Assembly (NCBI RefSeq): GCF_002160065.1
Contig: NZ_NFJW01000010.1
Coordinates: 1-64,000, forward strand
Direction: 5' to 3'
DNA from: Collinsella sp. An2
Lineage (GTDB): Bacteria > Actinomycetota > Coriobacteriia > Coriobacteriales > Coriobacteriaceae
DNA length: 64,000 nucleotides
Below are positions 52,976-62,134 of the stretch, piece by piece. Below the pieces are notes generated by a model. It saw only the letters and a program-made list of their open reading frames with translations, made no database searches and had not been told where the DNA came from. The position numbers and the translations under genes are program-made. Within the stretch, counting starts at the first letter, position 1. Each line of letters begins with the position of its first letter.

Positions 52976-54532
52976 TCAGTGGTTATCCATCTTTACTGCG
53001 GACTCATGTGAGTACTGTTTCAAGCTTTCAATGTGGGTGTCGAGCCAGGTGCCTCGTTTATCGATGAACGCCCTGAGCTCTCCGATTGCCTCCTCATAGC
53101 TTGTCGGATTTCTCTCAATAGGGATCAAGCGGTGTTCGGCCTTGAGGGTAGTGGGATCGAAGGTGGAACCCCAGACCTTCCAATTGCGCTCGATTGCAGG
53201 TCCCAAGAAGTCGAGTGCCGAATCGATAAAGTTGCCTAGATACTCGTCCGAAAGAACATCTTGACGCAGCTGACGATAACGATCGATGACGGCATCGATG
53301 AAATCCTCGTCCTTGACAAGCATGGTGAACCAAGGACGATTGACCATCGTGAACCCCGATGCGTCAGAGTAATCCGCTTCCGCATAGTTATCGAAAGCGC
53401 TGTTGAAATCCCAGATCGGTCCAAGTGATATACCGCTGCGCAGGTCGCGGGACAAATATGTCGAATAGAGAGCAGCATCGTAATTCATGCTGAACTCGTT
53501 CGCTATGAAATAGGAGACGAACGAGTCCACATCGATATAGTTCCAGTATCCGTAATCCGCAGTGTCATAGTCATATGAATAGAGAGCCTTTTCAAAGGCA
53601 CTGAAATCTTCCTCTATCCATTGAAGTTGCTCGTCGGTTAGTTCTTCCGCTTTGGGATACAAGACTTCAAGAGATGAATCAAGTAAGCCAACCTGAGAAC
53701 CGAGATTGTCGAGCGTGACGGCATTCATATCATATCGATCAAGCTTCAACATATAGCTTGTTTCCGGTCCACTATTCACACCCTGCTCTGTTTCGGTGAG
53801 GCTGACGCGACTTTCGGAAACATCAACCGCCTCCATACAAAGAAAGAGGCCACGATACTCATCGTTCACGAACAGCTCACAGAACCGAACCTCCGGGGTA
53901 TCTTCGCAAAAGGTTCCGAAGACGTTATACGCAAGATAGTTGCGAATAAGGGATTTATCGAGATAGGGTCCGTTAAGAATCCAACCGTTGTCCGCCGGCA
54001 TCCCCAGGACGCCCTCGTTCACAGGGTTGCCTTCCTCATCGATAAAATGAAGGGAGTAGTTTCGTTTGGGAAAGTCCCGCGACCGGTGTCCTCGGTAGCG
54101 GATACGAGTCTGAGATGAAAAGATCGGGTCATCGCTCAGCTGGTTAGCGCTTCCCTCATCGTAGATGATGTCGATATCTCCGATAATGTAGTCGAGGCCT
54201 TCTGCGGTTTTCGTTTCGTAGTATCGCCCGTCAGGACGAAGTTTGGCGTCTCCATCCTCCTCGGTAACCACGTCGCCCGGGACCTCCTGTCCGCGCGTGT
54301 CTATGGACACGACCGGCAGATGGCTTGCAAAGGTCTCGGGGTCGATGCTCGTCGAGCTCGCAGCGGCGCGGTCGGCCTCTGAGAGGTCGTCCAAGGAGGC
54401 CGCCTGCTCATGCTGAATGTAGCGCTGCTGGGTCCCGGTCTCCTTCTCAATCTCCCAGGTTCCCAGATGCGCCGCCACGGCAACGATAAGAGCGCAGACG
54501 CACGCTATGATGGCAATTGCTTTCGACCGCAT
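52976..54532 (-). CDS. CotH-like protein kinase family
   Basis: 518 residues. N-terminal membrane anchor (about 5-22). The CotH core shows RIRYRGHRSRDFPKRNYS with Lys156, GWILNGPYLDKSLIRN, VNDEYRGLFLCMEAVD with Glu234 and GPIWDFNSAFDN with Asp375, the set used for nucleotide and metal binding in spore CotH kinases. The second acidic residue of the usual WDFD motif is Asn here. Predicted to act outside the membrane. Like the preceding gene it is GC-poor (43 percent in the 60 bases from 53641, against 63 percent from 49021). Follows the DUF4956 gene by 14 bases. Confidence 0.85.
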   Translation of the reverse strand: MRSKAIAIIACVCALIVAVAAHLGTWEIEKETGTQQRYIQHEQAASLDDLSEADRAAASSTSIDPETFASHLPVVSIDTRGQEVPGDVVTEEDGDAKLRPDGRYYETKTAEGLDYIIGDIDIIYDEGSANQLSDDPIFSSQTRIRYRGHRSRDFPKRNYSLHFIDEEGNPVNEGVLGMPADNGWILNGPYLDKSLIRNYLAYNVFGTFCEDTPEVRFCELFVNDEYRGLFLCMEAVDVSESRVSLTETEQGVNSGPETSYMLKLDRYDMNAVTLDNLGSQVGLLDSSLEVLYPKAEELTDEQLQWIEEDFSAFEKALYSYDYDTADYGYWNYIDVDSFVSYFIANEFSMNYDAALYSTYLSRDLRSGISLGPIWDFNSAFDNYAEADYSDASGFTMVNRPWFTMLVKDEDFIDAVIDRYRQLRQDVLSDEYLGNFIDSALDFLGPAIERNWKVWGSTFDPTTLKAEHRLIPIERNPTSYEEAIGELRAFIDKRGTWLDTHIESLKQYSHESAVKMDNH

Positions 54533-54546
54533 GGAGACACCGCCGC

Positions 54547-55230
54547 TTAGCTGCCGATTTCATCGTTTTGAGCGACGATGTTGACATACTCCACGTCACC
54601 GAGGGCATAGATGCGCTCGGTGAGCACGACGCCGGCTCCCTTCTGGGCACGGTCGAGTGCGCCCTTGGTCACCTCGAAGATAAACTCGACGCTCGACTCG
54701 GTGGTGTTCTTGACGCGCAGGCTCGCCTTGGACCCGAGAAGCTCGAAGATCTTGCCCTCGATTTCAAGCTCGCGAGCACGGGCGGCGCGGATGATGATGA
54801 GGGTGCGCACATCGTTGCGGATACGGCCGAGCAGCAGCATGGTGACGAACACGGCGACGGTGCCCACAGCCGCAGCAAGGAACTGTGCCACACCACAGCA
54901 GATGCCGCAGATGATCGCCCAAAAGATATAGGTCGTATCGCGTGGGTCCTTGATGGCGGTACGAAAACGCACGATGGACAGAGCGCCCACCATGCCGAGG
55001 GACAGCGCGATCGAAGAGCCGATGACCATCATGACGGTCGCCGTGAGAACGGTGAGGGTCACGAGGTTCACGTTGAACTTCTGCGAATAGATGGTTCCCG
55101 CATGGCTCTCCCAATACGAGACGAAGATCACAAGTCCCAGGATGACGGCGCAACCCACGCGCAGTACCGCGTCCTCGAGGCCTACGACCGATGCCGATCC
55201 TTGCAGAAGCTGATAGAGCTCTTGTCTCAC
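54547..55230 (-). CDS. DUF4956 membrane protein
   Basis: 227 residues, four membrane segments in the first 150 and a soluble alpha/beta C-terminal domain. Family signature LGMVGALSIVRFRTAIKDP. Function unknown; commonly located with VTC-domain and CotH genes, as here. I chose GTG 55230 because AAAAGGGG is six bases upstream; an ATG at 55251 lies before this site. Confidence 0.88.
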   Translation of the reverse strand: MRQELYQLLQGSASVVGLEDAVLRVGCAVILGLVIFVSYWESHAGTIYSQKFNVNLVTLTVLTATVMMVIGSSIALSLGMVGALSIVRFRTAIKDPRDTTYIFWAIICGICCGVAQFLAAAVGTVAVFVTMLLLGRIRNDVRTLIIIRAARARELEIEGKIFELLGSKASLRVKNTTESSVEFIFEVTKGALDRAQKGAGVVLTERIYALGDVEYVNIVAQNDEIGS

Positions 55231-55290
55231 AATCCACCCCTTTTCCGTCATTGCATCCCGGCGAAAGATTTGTTGCCGATAGCATGGTTG

Positions 55291-55986
55291 CTAGAACTGA
55301 TAACCCATCGAGATGTCGCGCCCCAGACAATACTTGCTCACGGAAAGCGCTCGTTTCTCAACGGAGTTGAGCTGATCTTTGATGTAGCTCAACAGAAACC
55401 CGTTGTACTTCACCTCCAGGATGATGTTGAACGGGTCGAGCACCGGATGGAGAGGCAGATGTTCGTCAAACACGTTCACATTCGCCTCGGTCGCCCGTAT
55501 CTCCGAATCGAAGGTGATGCGAATCCGGTTCTCCTTCGCCACGTACGCGCGTCGTCGATACTCGATCACCGCCTTGGGGCGGTAACCGTTGCAGGCGATA
55601 AACGCGTAGAGCTCGCCGGCAAAGGCCTCGGGACGTTCCAGCATCCAAGAGAGGTCGCCTGCGACAAGTCGCTCTGCCTCTGTGCGGCACAGGGGTAGCG
55701 ACCGCTTGAGCTGATGCTCCCCTTCTTTCTGCTTCATCTCGAGCAAGGCGAAGTCTGCGGTGGGGTCATAGAGGCGAAGACGCAGCTTGCGCCTCGGATC
55801 AGTGCCGAAGAGCTTTTCGACGAAATCACGGTCCGAGACGGTGTCAAAATACAGGGAGCGAATACTATAGCCGCACGGCCCGTTGTGGTCATCCTCGTGC
55901 ATGACAGCGGCAAGGCGGCGCTGAAGCTTGGCCGCCGCAGTGGGATCGACCAAGAACTTCTTCTCCTGCCTCGTCACCTGCCGCAC
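55291..55986 (-). CDS. VTC-domain protein (polyphosphate-polymerase-like tunnel fold)
   Basis: 231 residues. Triphosphate-tunnel motifs: RQEKKF at 6-11, SIRSLYFDT, RRKLRLRLYD, ALLEMKQKEG, VIEYRRRAY and ILEVKYNG. Yeast VTC4 uses this fold to make polyphosphate; bacterial relatives next to CotH and DUF4956 lack a proven role. GTG 55986 has GGAGGG nine bases upstream. It is the first gene of the minus-strand operon. Confidence 0.88.
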   Translation of the reverse strand: MRQVTRQEKKFLVDPTAAAKLQRRLAAVMHEDDHNGPCGYSIRSLYFDTVSDRDFVEKLFGTDPRRKLRLRLYDPTADFALLEMKQKEGEHQLKRSLPLCRTEAERLVAGDLSWMLERPEAFAGELYAFIACNGYRPKAVIEYRRRAYVAKENRIRITFDSEIRATEANVNVFDEHLPLHPVLDPFNIILEVKYNGFLLSYIKDQLNSVEKRALSVSKYCLGRDISMGYQF

Positions 55987-56174
55987 GTGCCGGCACCCTC
56001 CCTATTTCATGCTTAAACACCAAACAAACATCCCTATACGCAGGAACATTTGTAGATAATCAGTATACCGTCAGAACTTTGAGGGGGAGTACAGATTTTC
56101 TCCGGCTACCTTTATGCTGGTACAGCGACAGCATATTCGTGGTCGAACAACCAAGCGTTGAAGGGAGATGCACG
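55987..56174. promoter_or_regulatory. Divergent control region between VTC operon and GGDEF gene
   Basis: 188 AT-richer bases. A GGTATACTGAT stretch near 56058-56068 can serve as a -10 on either strand because TATA is self-complementary. I found no clear -35 or operator palindrome. Its position makes it the likely switch for both transcripts. Confidence 0.4.
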
Positions 56175-57359
56175 GTGAGGGCTCTCGTGCATGCATATCG
56201 TACCTATCAAGCACGCGCAGCGGCGTACTTCAAGGACGGCGTACGCGAGATTGCAGCCGATAACTTCAAGTTTCTGCGCTTTGCGAGCATTGCGACGTTG
56301 CTTCTGCTTGTCTTCCTGCTCCTGCTGGCACCGGCGGTGATTCATGGCTGGAAGCCCTCTGTGTTCCATCTCGTCTTCCTCCCGGTCATGATCGTGTTCT
56401 GCGCGATCGCCTGGATGGGCCATCGGCGCGGCATGCTCCGCCATGCCCTTCCCATGTGCATCGCCTTTGAGATTGTGCTCTACGCCTTCATGATCTTCCT
56501 TGATACCGCAGCAGAGCCCGACTCACCAAGCACCTTCATGCAGCTCGTATGTATTGCCCTTCCCGCGCTCTTCATCATGCCCGACTTCATAACCTACGGC
56601 TTGCTCACCGCGGCCGAGGTCGTCTACCTTGTGTGCGTCATCACGCTGAAGGAGCCAGGAATCGCCCAGTACGACATCTTCGAGATGATCACGGGCTTTC
56701 TGTTCGCGCTCTGCGTGTCGCATCTCACCATGAACTATCGGTTGAGTGCCCATGAGATGCGCATGAAGTACGAGATCATGAGCAAGCGCGACACGCTTTC
56801 GAATCTCTATAACAAGCGCGCCTTCGTCGAAAAGGCACGTGCGTATCTGGAGAGCGTCAACCCACACTGCACCTGTTCTCTGGCATTTTTGGACCTCGAT
56901 GACTTCAAGGCGTTAAACGATACGCTGGGACATCCGGCAGGTGACGAGGTGCTCATCGACATGGGCCATCTCCTCAGCGAGCTCTTCCGCCCCACCGACA
57001 TCATCGGGCGCTTCGGCGGCGATGAATTCCTGGTGCTTGTTGAGGGTATGGCAGATATCGACTTGCTAAGACACCGCTTTGACGCGGTGCGTACGCGCCT
57101 GCGCGAGGCCTGTGAAAAGCAGCTGGGGTACGAGATCGGCTGCAGCGTGGGCATCGTTTATCTCAACAACGAGCCGGCAGATTTCGATGAACTCGTGGGC
57201 CAAGCGGATGCACAGCTGTATACCGCCAAGCGCGAAGGAAAGAGCCGTACGCGTATCGCCCACTACGTTCCGGCCGGAGTGGAGGCGGTGGACACCAACG
57301 TCAGACAGTCTCCGAACGGAGATGAAGCCGATAGGACGCATGGCTCATCAATAATGTAA
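56175..57359 (+). CDS. Membrane diguanylate cyclase (GGDEF)
   Basis: 394 residues. About six membrane segments (about 30-205), then a GGDEF domain with the intact motif FGGDEFLVL at about 280-288 and a canonical inhibitory I-site RPTD exactly five residues before it. Makes c-di-GMP from GTP with probable product feedback. I chose GTG 56175 with AAGGGAG upstream; a TTG 96 bases earlier is in frame but lacks a site. Divergent from the VTC operon. Confidence 0.93.
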   Translation: MRALVHAYRTYQARAAAYFKDGVREIAADNFKFLRFASIATLLLLVFLLLLAPAVIHGWKPSVFHLVFLPVMIVFCAIAWMGHRRGMLRHALPMCIAFEIVLYAFMIFLDTAAEPDSPSTFMQLVCIALPALFIMPDFITYGLLTAAEVVYLVCVITLKEPGIAQYDIFEMITGFLFALCVSHLTMNYRLSAHEMRMKYEIMSKRDTLSNLYNKRAFVEKARAYLESVNPHCTCSLAFLDLDDFKALNDTLGHPAGDEVLIDMGHLLSELFRPTDIIGRFGGDEFLVLVEGMADIDLLRHRFDAVRTRLREACEKQLGYEIGCSVGIVYLNNEPADFDELVGQADAQLYTAKREGKSRTRIAHYVPAGVEAVDTNVRQSPNGDEADRTHGSSIM

Positions 57360-57399
57360 GCAGCTGGAGCTGAGCAGAACCATCGTAGGGAGGGCGACC

Positions 57400-58578
57400 A
57401 TGGGCATCGTCTCACGAAGTGAATTCGAGACCTCGACCGCCGAGGCGTTCGACCGCGTCTGGGGTCTTGCAGACGACTACGGTCCCATACCTGCTCGCTC
57501 GCGTGACCCGCACGCCCTCCTGATTGCCGACGACGACGCGATCAATCGTCTCGTGCTTGCCAACCTGTTCGGTGACCACTACGAGATAGACGAAGCTGAG
57601 GACGGCACCCAGGCGCTCGCCATGGTGCTCAATGACCCTCTACGCTATGCCGCCATCCTCCTCGATTATCAAATGGAGGGCATGAACGGAATCGAGGTGC
57701 TGCAGGGCCTGGCAAGAGTCAGATTAGTCGAACGCATCCCCACCTTCCTCATCAGCGCTGAGGTCGACGATGCTGTGACCGAGCGTGCCTACGCGCTGGG
57801 CGTCATGGACGTCGTTGAGAAGCCAATCATCCCCTACGTCGTCAACAGGCGCGTCGGGTCCGTCATCGAGCTCTTCTCGGCACGCCGGCGTCTGAGTACC
57901 GTCGTGCAGGAACAACAAACCGAGCTCGTGCGCCGAGCGACAACGATCATCGAGCTCAACCGCGGTATGATCGAGGCGCTTGCCGCCGCCATCGAGTTTC
58001 GCGACGGCGAGAGCGGCGACCATGTGCGCCGCATTCACGACATCACGCATGCCCTGCTTACCGATACCGATCTGGGAAGCGGGCTTTCCTCTGACGACGT
58101 CTCGAACATCGCGCTTGCGTCCATCATGCACGACGTGGGCAAGATCGCCATCCCCGACGCCATCCTGTGTAAACCGGGCCGCCTCACGCCCGAAGAATTC
58201 GAAACCATGAAGACGCATACCGTGGTCGGCGCGGAGATGCTGGCGAAAATCCCGCAGATGCGCCGCAGCGAGGTCTATCGCTACGCGGTCGATATTGCCC
58301 GACACCATCATGAGCGCTGGGACGGACGAGGGTATCCCGACGGTATCGGCGGGTCGGAACTGTCAATGTGGGCACAGGTCGTCTCGATTGCCGATGTCTA
58401 CGACGCGCTGCGCTCAAAGCGCGTCTATAAGGATGCCTATGGACGCTCACAGGCACTGAACATGATCGAGGATGGCGCCTGCGGCACGTTCAATCCCAAG
58501 CTGCTCGCGACCTTCCGCGCAATCGAGCCGCGCCTGAACGCGATGTATGTCGGACAGAAGGAGGAAACCCGTGGATAG
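57400..58578 (+). CDS. Response regulator with HD-GYP phosphodiesterase domain
   Basis: 392 residues. N-terminal receiver with acidic pocket ADDD at 43-46 and acceptor Asp89 (LLDYQM), a helical linker, then HD-GYP with IMHDVGKIAIPD at about 241-252, HHHERWDGRGYPDG at about 303-316 and IADVYDALRSKRVYK. HD-GYP enzymes hydrolyse c-di-GMP to GMP. Expected to be switched by phosphorylation, probably through the Hpt protein directly after it. 40 bases after the GGDEF gene. Confidence 0.94.
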   Translation: MGIVSRSEFETSTAEAFDRVWGLADDYGPIPARSRDPHALLIADDDAINRLVLANLFGDHYEIDEAEDGTQALAMVLNDPLRYAAILLDYQMEGMNGIEVLQGLARVRLVERIPTFLISAEVDDAVTERAYALGVMDVVEKPIIPYVVNRRVGSVIELFSARRRLSTVVQEQQTELVRRATTIIELNRGMIEALAAAIEFRDGESGDHVRRIHDITHALLTDTDLGSGLSSDDVSNIALASIMHDVGKIAIPDAILCKPGRLTPEEFETMKTHTVVGAEMLAKIPQMRRSEVYRYAVDIARHHHERWDGRGYPDGIGGSELSMWAQVVSIADVYDALRSKRVYKDAYGRSQALNMIEDGACGTFNPKLLATFRAIEPRLNAMYVGQKEETRG

Positions 58579-58909
58579 GGCTGCATGCGAAGCTGCCGGC
58601 ATCGATGTCGACGAGGTGCTGGGGCGCGTCCTTGGCCGCGAGGATGTTGTCGAGAGGCTGTTTGCGGCATACCTACATGACGAATCGGTCACAAAGCTTG
58701 GAGACGCGCTTGAGACGGGCGATCTGAACGCCGCCGAACGAGCGGCCCATGCGCTCAAAGGCGTTTCGTCAAACCTTGCCATGGAGACGCTAAGCCAGAT
58801 GGCCGTGGAGACCCTCGCCTTGGTACGTGCCGGCGATGTAAAAGGAGCAAGAAGGCTCTACCCCACCCTGCTCGATGCCCATGGGCGCGTTGTTGCTGCC
58901 ATCTCCTAG
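58571..58909 (+). CDS. Histidine phosphotransfer (Hpt) protein
   Basis: 112 residues, all helical. Phospho-acceptor His60 in AAHALKG, the Hpt signature. GTG 58571 overlaps the HD-GYP stop and has AAGGAGG seven bases upstream, which decides it over an in-frame ATG at 58547. Likely relay from the receiver of the hybrid kinase at 39424 to the HD-GYP receiver. Confidence 0.88.
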   Translation: MDRAACEAAGIDVDEVLGRVLGREDVVERLFAAYLHDESVTKLGDALETGDLNAAERAAHALKGVSSNLAMETLSQMAVETLALVRAGDVKGARRLYPTLLDAHGRVVAAIS

Positions 58910-58964
58910 CACGGGTCACGGATCGCAAATCACGTTCAAAACCATTGGAAGTCATCACATGAAG

Positions 58965-59004
58965 CGGCCCCGGTGCGCAGCTCATCACGCGCGCACCGGG
59001 GCCG
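58965..59004. terminator. Bidirectional terminator between hpt and glyS
   Basis: 14-bp perfect GC-rich stem, CGGCCCCGGTGCGC and its complement, around a 12-base loop, between two convergent genes. U-rich tails are weak. Confidence 0.7.
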
Positions 59005-59029
59005 TTCGTTCAATACTTGGTTGAAGCGC

Positions 59030-61123
59030 TTACTTCTTTGCCAGAGCGCCCATGTCGGCAACGTCGGCAAAGACCGCCTCGAAGCGGTTGAGCAGACGCA
59101 GGCGGTTCTCACGAATTGCCTGGTCCTCATCCATAACGAGCACGTCCTCGAAGAAGCGGTCAATCGGGGCACGAAGCGCCGCAAGGCCAGAGATGAGCGC
59201 CTCGAAGTCGCGCTTTTCGATAGCCGTCGCCACCAGATCGTGCGCGGCGTCGGTCGCAAGCAGCAGGTCGTGCTCGGCCTCGCCCAGCAGCGCCTCGTCG
59301 ACGTCGGTTCCAAGGGATGCATCGGCAAGGTGGCTTGCACGTGCGTAGGCCACGGCGAGGTTCTCGAAGGTCTCCGGATCGCGCTGACGAGCGTCGGCAA
59401 GCGCGTGGGCAAGCGCGAAGAAGTCGGCAGGAGCGCAGATCTTCCCGGCGGAGACGGCGGCAACGACGTCGGCGGGAACACCCTCGTCGCGCACCATCTG
59501 CTCCATGCGACCCTTGATGAAGGCACACACCGCTTCGGTGACGGCAGCCTTGTCAAAGCTCAGTCCCTGCTCGGCATAGGCGTCGAGCGCCGGTCCCACG
59601 AGCTCAGCGTAGCCGCAGCCCAGGCGCTGGCGCAGAATGTTCACAACGCCGATGGCGCTACGGCGCAGCGCGAAGGGATCCTTCGAACCGGTGGGCGGCT
59701 CATCGATGGCAAACATGCCGGCGATAGTGTCGAGCTTGTCGGCAACGGCGACAATACAGCCGGCGGTTCCCTCGGGAAGCTCATCGCCGGCGAAGCGCGG
59801 ACGATAGTGGTCGCGAATCGCAGCCGCAACCTCGGGGGATTCACCAGCGGCAAGCGCGTAGTAGCCACCCATAACGCCCTGCTGGCTCGTGAACTCCACC
59901 ACGGCGGAGGACACGAGGTCGGCCTTGGCAAAGTGAGCGGCGCGCTGGGCGTCGGAAGCGGTCTGGGCGCCGATGCGGGCGGCATGGGCGATTGCCAGCG
60001 AGAGGTCCTCGATGCGCTCCGACTTCTGCAGAACGCTGCCCAGACTCTTCTGGAAGCCCACCTCGGCAAGACGGGAGCGGAACTCCTCGAGCGAGACCTT
60101 GAGGTCCTCGTCATAGAAGAACTTGGCGTCATAGAGGCGGGCGCGGACGACACGCTCGTTGCCGTCGATGATGCGCGCCGAATTCTCGGGACGGCCGTTG
60201 GAGACGACGACGAACTCACGCGTCAGGTTGCCCTCGGCGTCGTAGATGGGGAAATAGCGCTGGTTGGACAGCATGGACTCGCAGATGATCTCGTGCGGGA
60301 CCTTGAGGAACTCCTCGTCGAACATACCAACGAGCACCGTGGGCCACTCGCAGAGGTTCACGACCTCGTCGAGGACCTTCTTAGGGGTGTCCACATGGGC
60401 TCCGCCGCGCTCAGCCTCGACCTTCGCGATGCCCTCGGCGATCACCTCGCGTCGACGCTCCTCAGAAAGCACGCCGTTCTCCTCGAGCACCTGCTCATAT
60501 ACGGCAGGCTCGGCGACGACATGCTCGCCCGGCCCCAGCACGCGATGACCGCGTGTGGTGTTGCCGCTTGTGACATCGGCGTAGCTCACCGGCACGACAT
60601 CCGACCCCAGAAGGACGCAAAGCCAGCGGATGGGGCGCACAAACGTCTCGTGCGTAGTGCCCCAGCGCTGGGAGCGATAGTTGGGCCACTGCAGCGAGGA
60701 GATGACCTTGCGGCAAAGCTCGGACAGGATAGGCGTCGCCGGGGCGGACGGAATGTTCTTCTCGGCGAAGACGTACTCGCGCCCATCGGTGTCCTCACGA
60801 CGGATGAGGTCGGCGGCAGCGATGCCGCACTTGCGGGCAAAGCCCTCGGCAGCCTTCGTCGGGTTGCCATCGGCATCGAACGCGATGTTTGCCGCAGGTC
60901 CGCGCTTGATCTCGTGAACCTCATCGGTCGCGCAGGCAACGTCGTTTACCAGGGCGGCAAGACGACGAGGGGATGAGATGACACGCACGGCGCCGTGCGC
61001 GAGCCCTGCGGCCGTAAGGCCCTCGTCAACGAGGCGGCCGAACTGCTTGACGGCGTTGATGAGCGGAGCCGAGGGCATCTCCTCGGTGCCGATCTCAAAC
61101 AGAAAATCGCGAGTCTCGGCCAT
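59030..61123 (-). CDS. glyS: Glycyl-tRNA synthetase beta subunit
   Basis: 697 residues. Opens FLFEIGTEEMPSAPL, the GlyS N-terminus; LQWPNYRSQRWG and GSKDPFALRR are diagnostic, and the C-terminal DALR-like anticodon region follows. ATG 61123 with GGAGGTGG upstream, one base after glyQ. Confidence 0.97.
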   Translation of the reverse strand: MAETRDFLFEIGTEEMPSAPLINAVKQFGRLVDEGLTAAGLAHGAVRVISSPRRLAALVNDVACATDEVHEIKRGPAANIAFDADGNPTKAAEGFARKCGIAAADLIRREDTDGREYVFAEKNIPSAPATPILSELCRKVISSLQWPNYRSQRWGTTHETFVRPIRWLCVLLGSDVVPVSYADVTSGNTTRGHRVLGPGEHVVAEPAVYEQVLEENGVLSEERRREVIAEGIAKVEAERGGAHVDTPKKVLDEVVNLCEWPTVLVGMFDEEFLKVPHEIICESMLSNQRYFPIYDAEGNLTREFVVVSNGRPENSARIIDGNERVVRARLYDAKFFYDEDLKVSLEEFRSRLAEVGFQKSLGSVLQKSERIEDLSLAIAHAARIGAQTASDAQRAAHFAKADLVSSAVVEFTSQQGVMGGYYALAAGESPEVAAAIRDHYRPRFAGDELPEGTAGCIVAVADKLDTIAGMFAIDEPPTGSKDPFALRRSAIGVVNILRQRLGCGYAELVGPALDAYAEQGLSFDKAAVTEAVCAFIKGRMEQMVRDEGVPADVVAAVSAGKICAPADFFALAHALADARQRDPETFENLAVAYARASHLADASLGTDVDEALLGEAEHDLLLATDAAHDLVATAIEKRDFEALISGLAALRAPIDRFFEDVLVMDEDQAIRENRLRLLNRFEAVFADVADMGALAKK

Positions 61124-61124
61124 C

Positions 61125-62033
61125 TTAGGCCACCTCCTTCTTCGTGTCGGCGTCATCGGGCGTGACCACCTCGGCGAGATAGGCCTCGCAGCAGGCCTTC
61201 GCGAGCGTGCGGACGCGCAGGATGTAGTTGGCGCGCTCGACCGCGGACAGCGCGCCGCGGGCATCGAGCAGGTTGAAGGCATGGCTGCACTTCATGACGC
61301 AGTCGTATGCGGGCAACGGCAGCTTGGCGTCGAGGCAGCTATGGCACTCGCGCTCGTAGTCGTCGAACTTGCCGCGCATCATCTCGACGTTGGCAATCTC
61401 GAAGTTGTACGCCGAGAATTCACGCTCGTTCTCCAGGAAGACGTCGCCGTAGGTCATGGTCGTACCATCGGGGAGCTTGCTCCACACGAGGTCGTACACC
61501 GAGTCGACGCCCTGGATGTACATGGCAAGGCGCTCCAGACCATAGGTGATCTCCACGGGCACCGGATCGACCTCGATGCCGCCGACCTGCTGGAAGTAGG
61601 TGAACTGAGTCACCTCCATGCCGTTGAGCCAGACCTCCCAGCCAAGGCCCCAGGCACCGAGCGTCGGGCTCTCCCAGTCGTCCTCGACAAAGCGCACGTC
61701 ATGGTCGGCAGGGTCGAGGCCGATGGCCTTGAGCGAATCGAGATAGAGCTCCTGCGAGTTGGCGGGAGACGGCTTGATGAGCACCTGGAACTGGTAGTAG
61801 TGCTGCATGCGGTTGGGGTTCTCGCCATAGCGGCCGTCGGCGGGGCGGCGGCAGGGCTGGGCATAGCAGGTGCGCCACGAAGACGGACCCAGAGAGCGCA
61901 GCGTGGTGGCGGTGTGGAAGGTGCCGGCACCGACCTCAGAGTCGTAAGGCTGCATGATCACGCAGCCGTAGGAGCCCCAGTACCGCTGAAGCTCGAGGAT
62001 GATCTCCTGAAAGGTGAGGGCCTGTGTATCCAT
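61125..62033 (-). CDS. glyQ: Glycyl-tRNA synthetase alpha subunit
   Basis: 302 residues. Catalytic class II subunit: [35 protein letters not shown] split region, and [12 protein letters not shown] chose ATG 62033 with GGGGAG upstream over the ATG 30 bases earlier. No T-box leader was recognised in the 101 bases upstream. Confidence 0.97.
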   Translation of the reverse strand: MDTQALTFQEIILELQRYWGSYGCVIMQPYDSEVGAGTFHTATTLRSLGPSSWRTCYAQPCRRPADGRYGENPNRMQHYYQFQVLIKPSPANSQELYLDSLKAIGLDPADHDVRFVEDDWESPTLGAWGLGWEVWLNGMEVTQFTYFQQVGGIEVDPVPVEITYGLERLAMYIQGVDSVYDLVWSKLPDGTTMTYGDVFLENEREFSAYNFEIANVEMMRGKFDDYERECHSCLDAKLPLPAYDCVMKCSHAFNLLDARGALSAVERANYILRVRTLAKACCEAYLAEVVTPDDADTKKEVA

Positions 62034-62134
62034 GCCCCGTCTCCCCTCTCTCTTGATTGACATGACGACGGCGCCGGCCTAAGCCGAGCGCCGCATGGTT
62101 ACCGATGCTGCGTCGCGTGAGGACTCTGCCTGCC

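Noticed and set aside
62034-62134. T-box riboswitch upstream of glyQS
   Set aside because: The 101-base gap is too short and I could not find a T-box sequence or specifier loop; the same negative holds upstream of proS.
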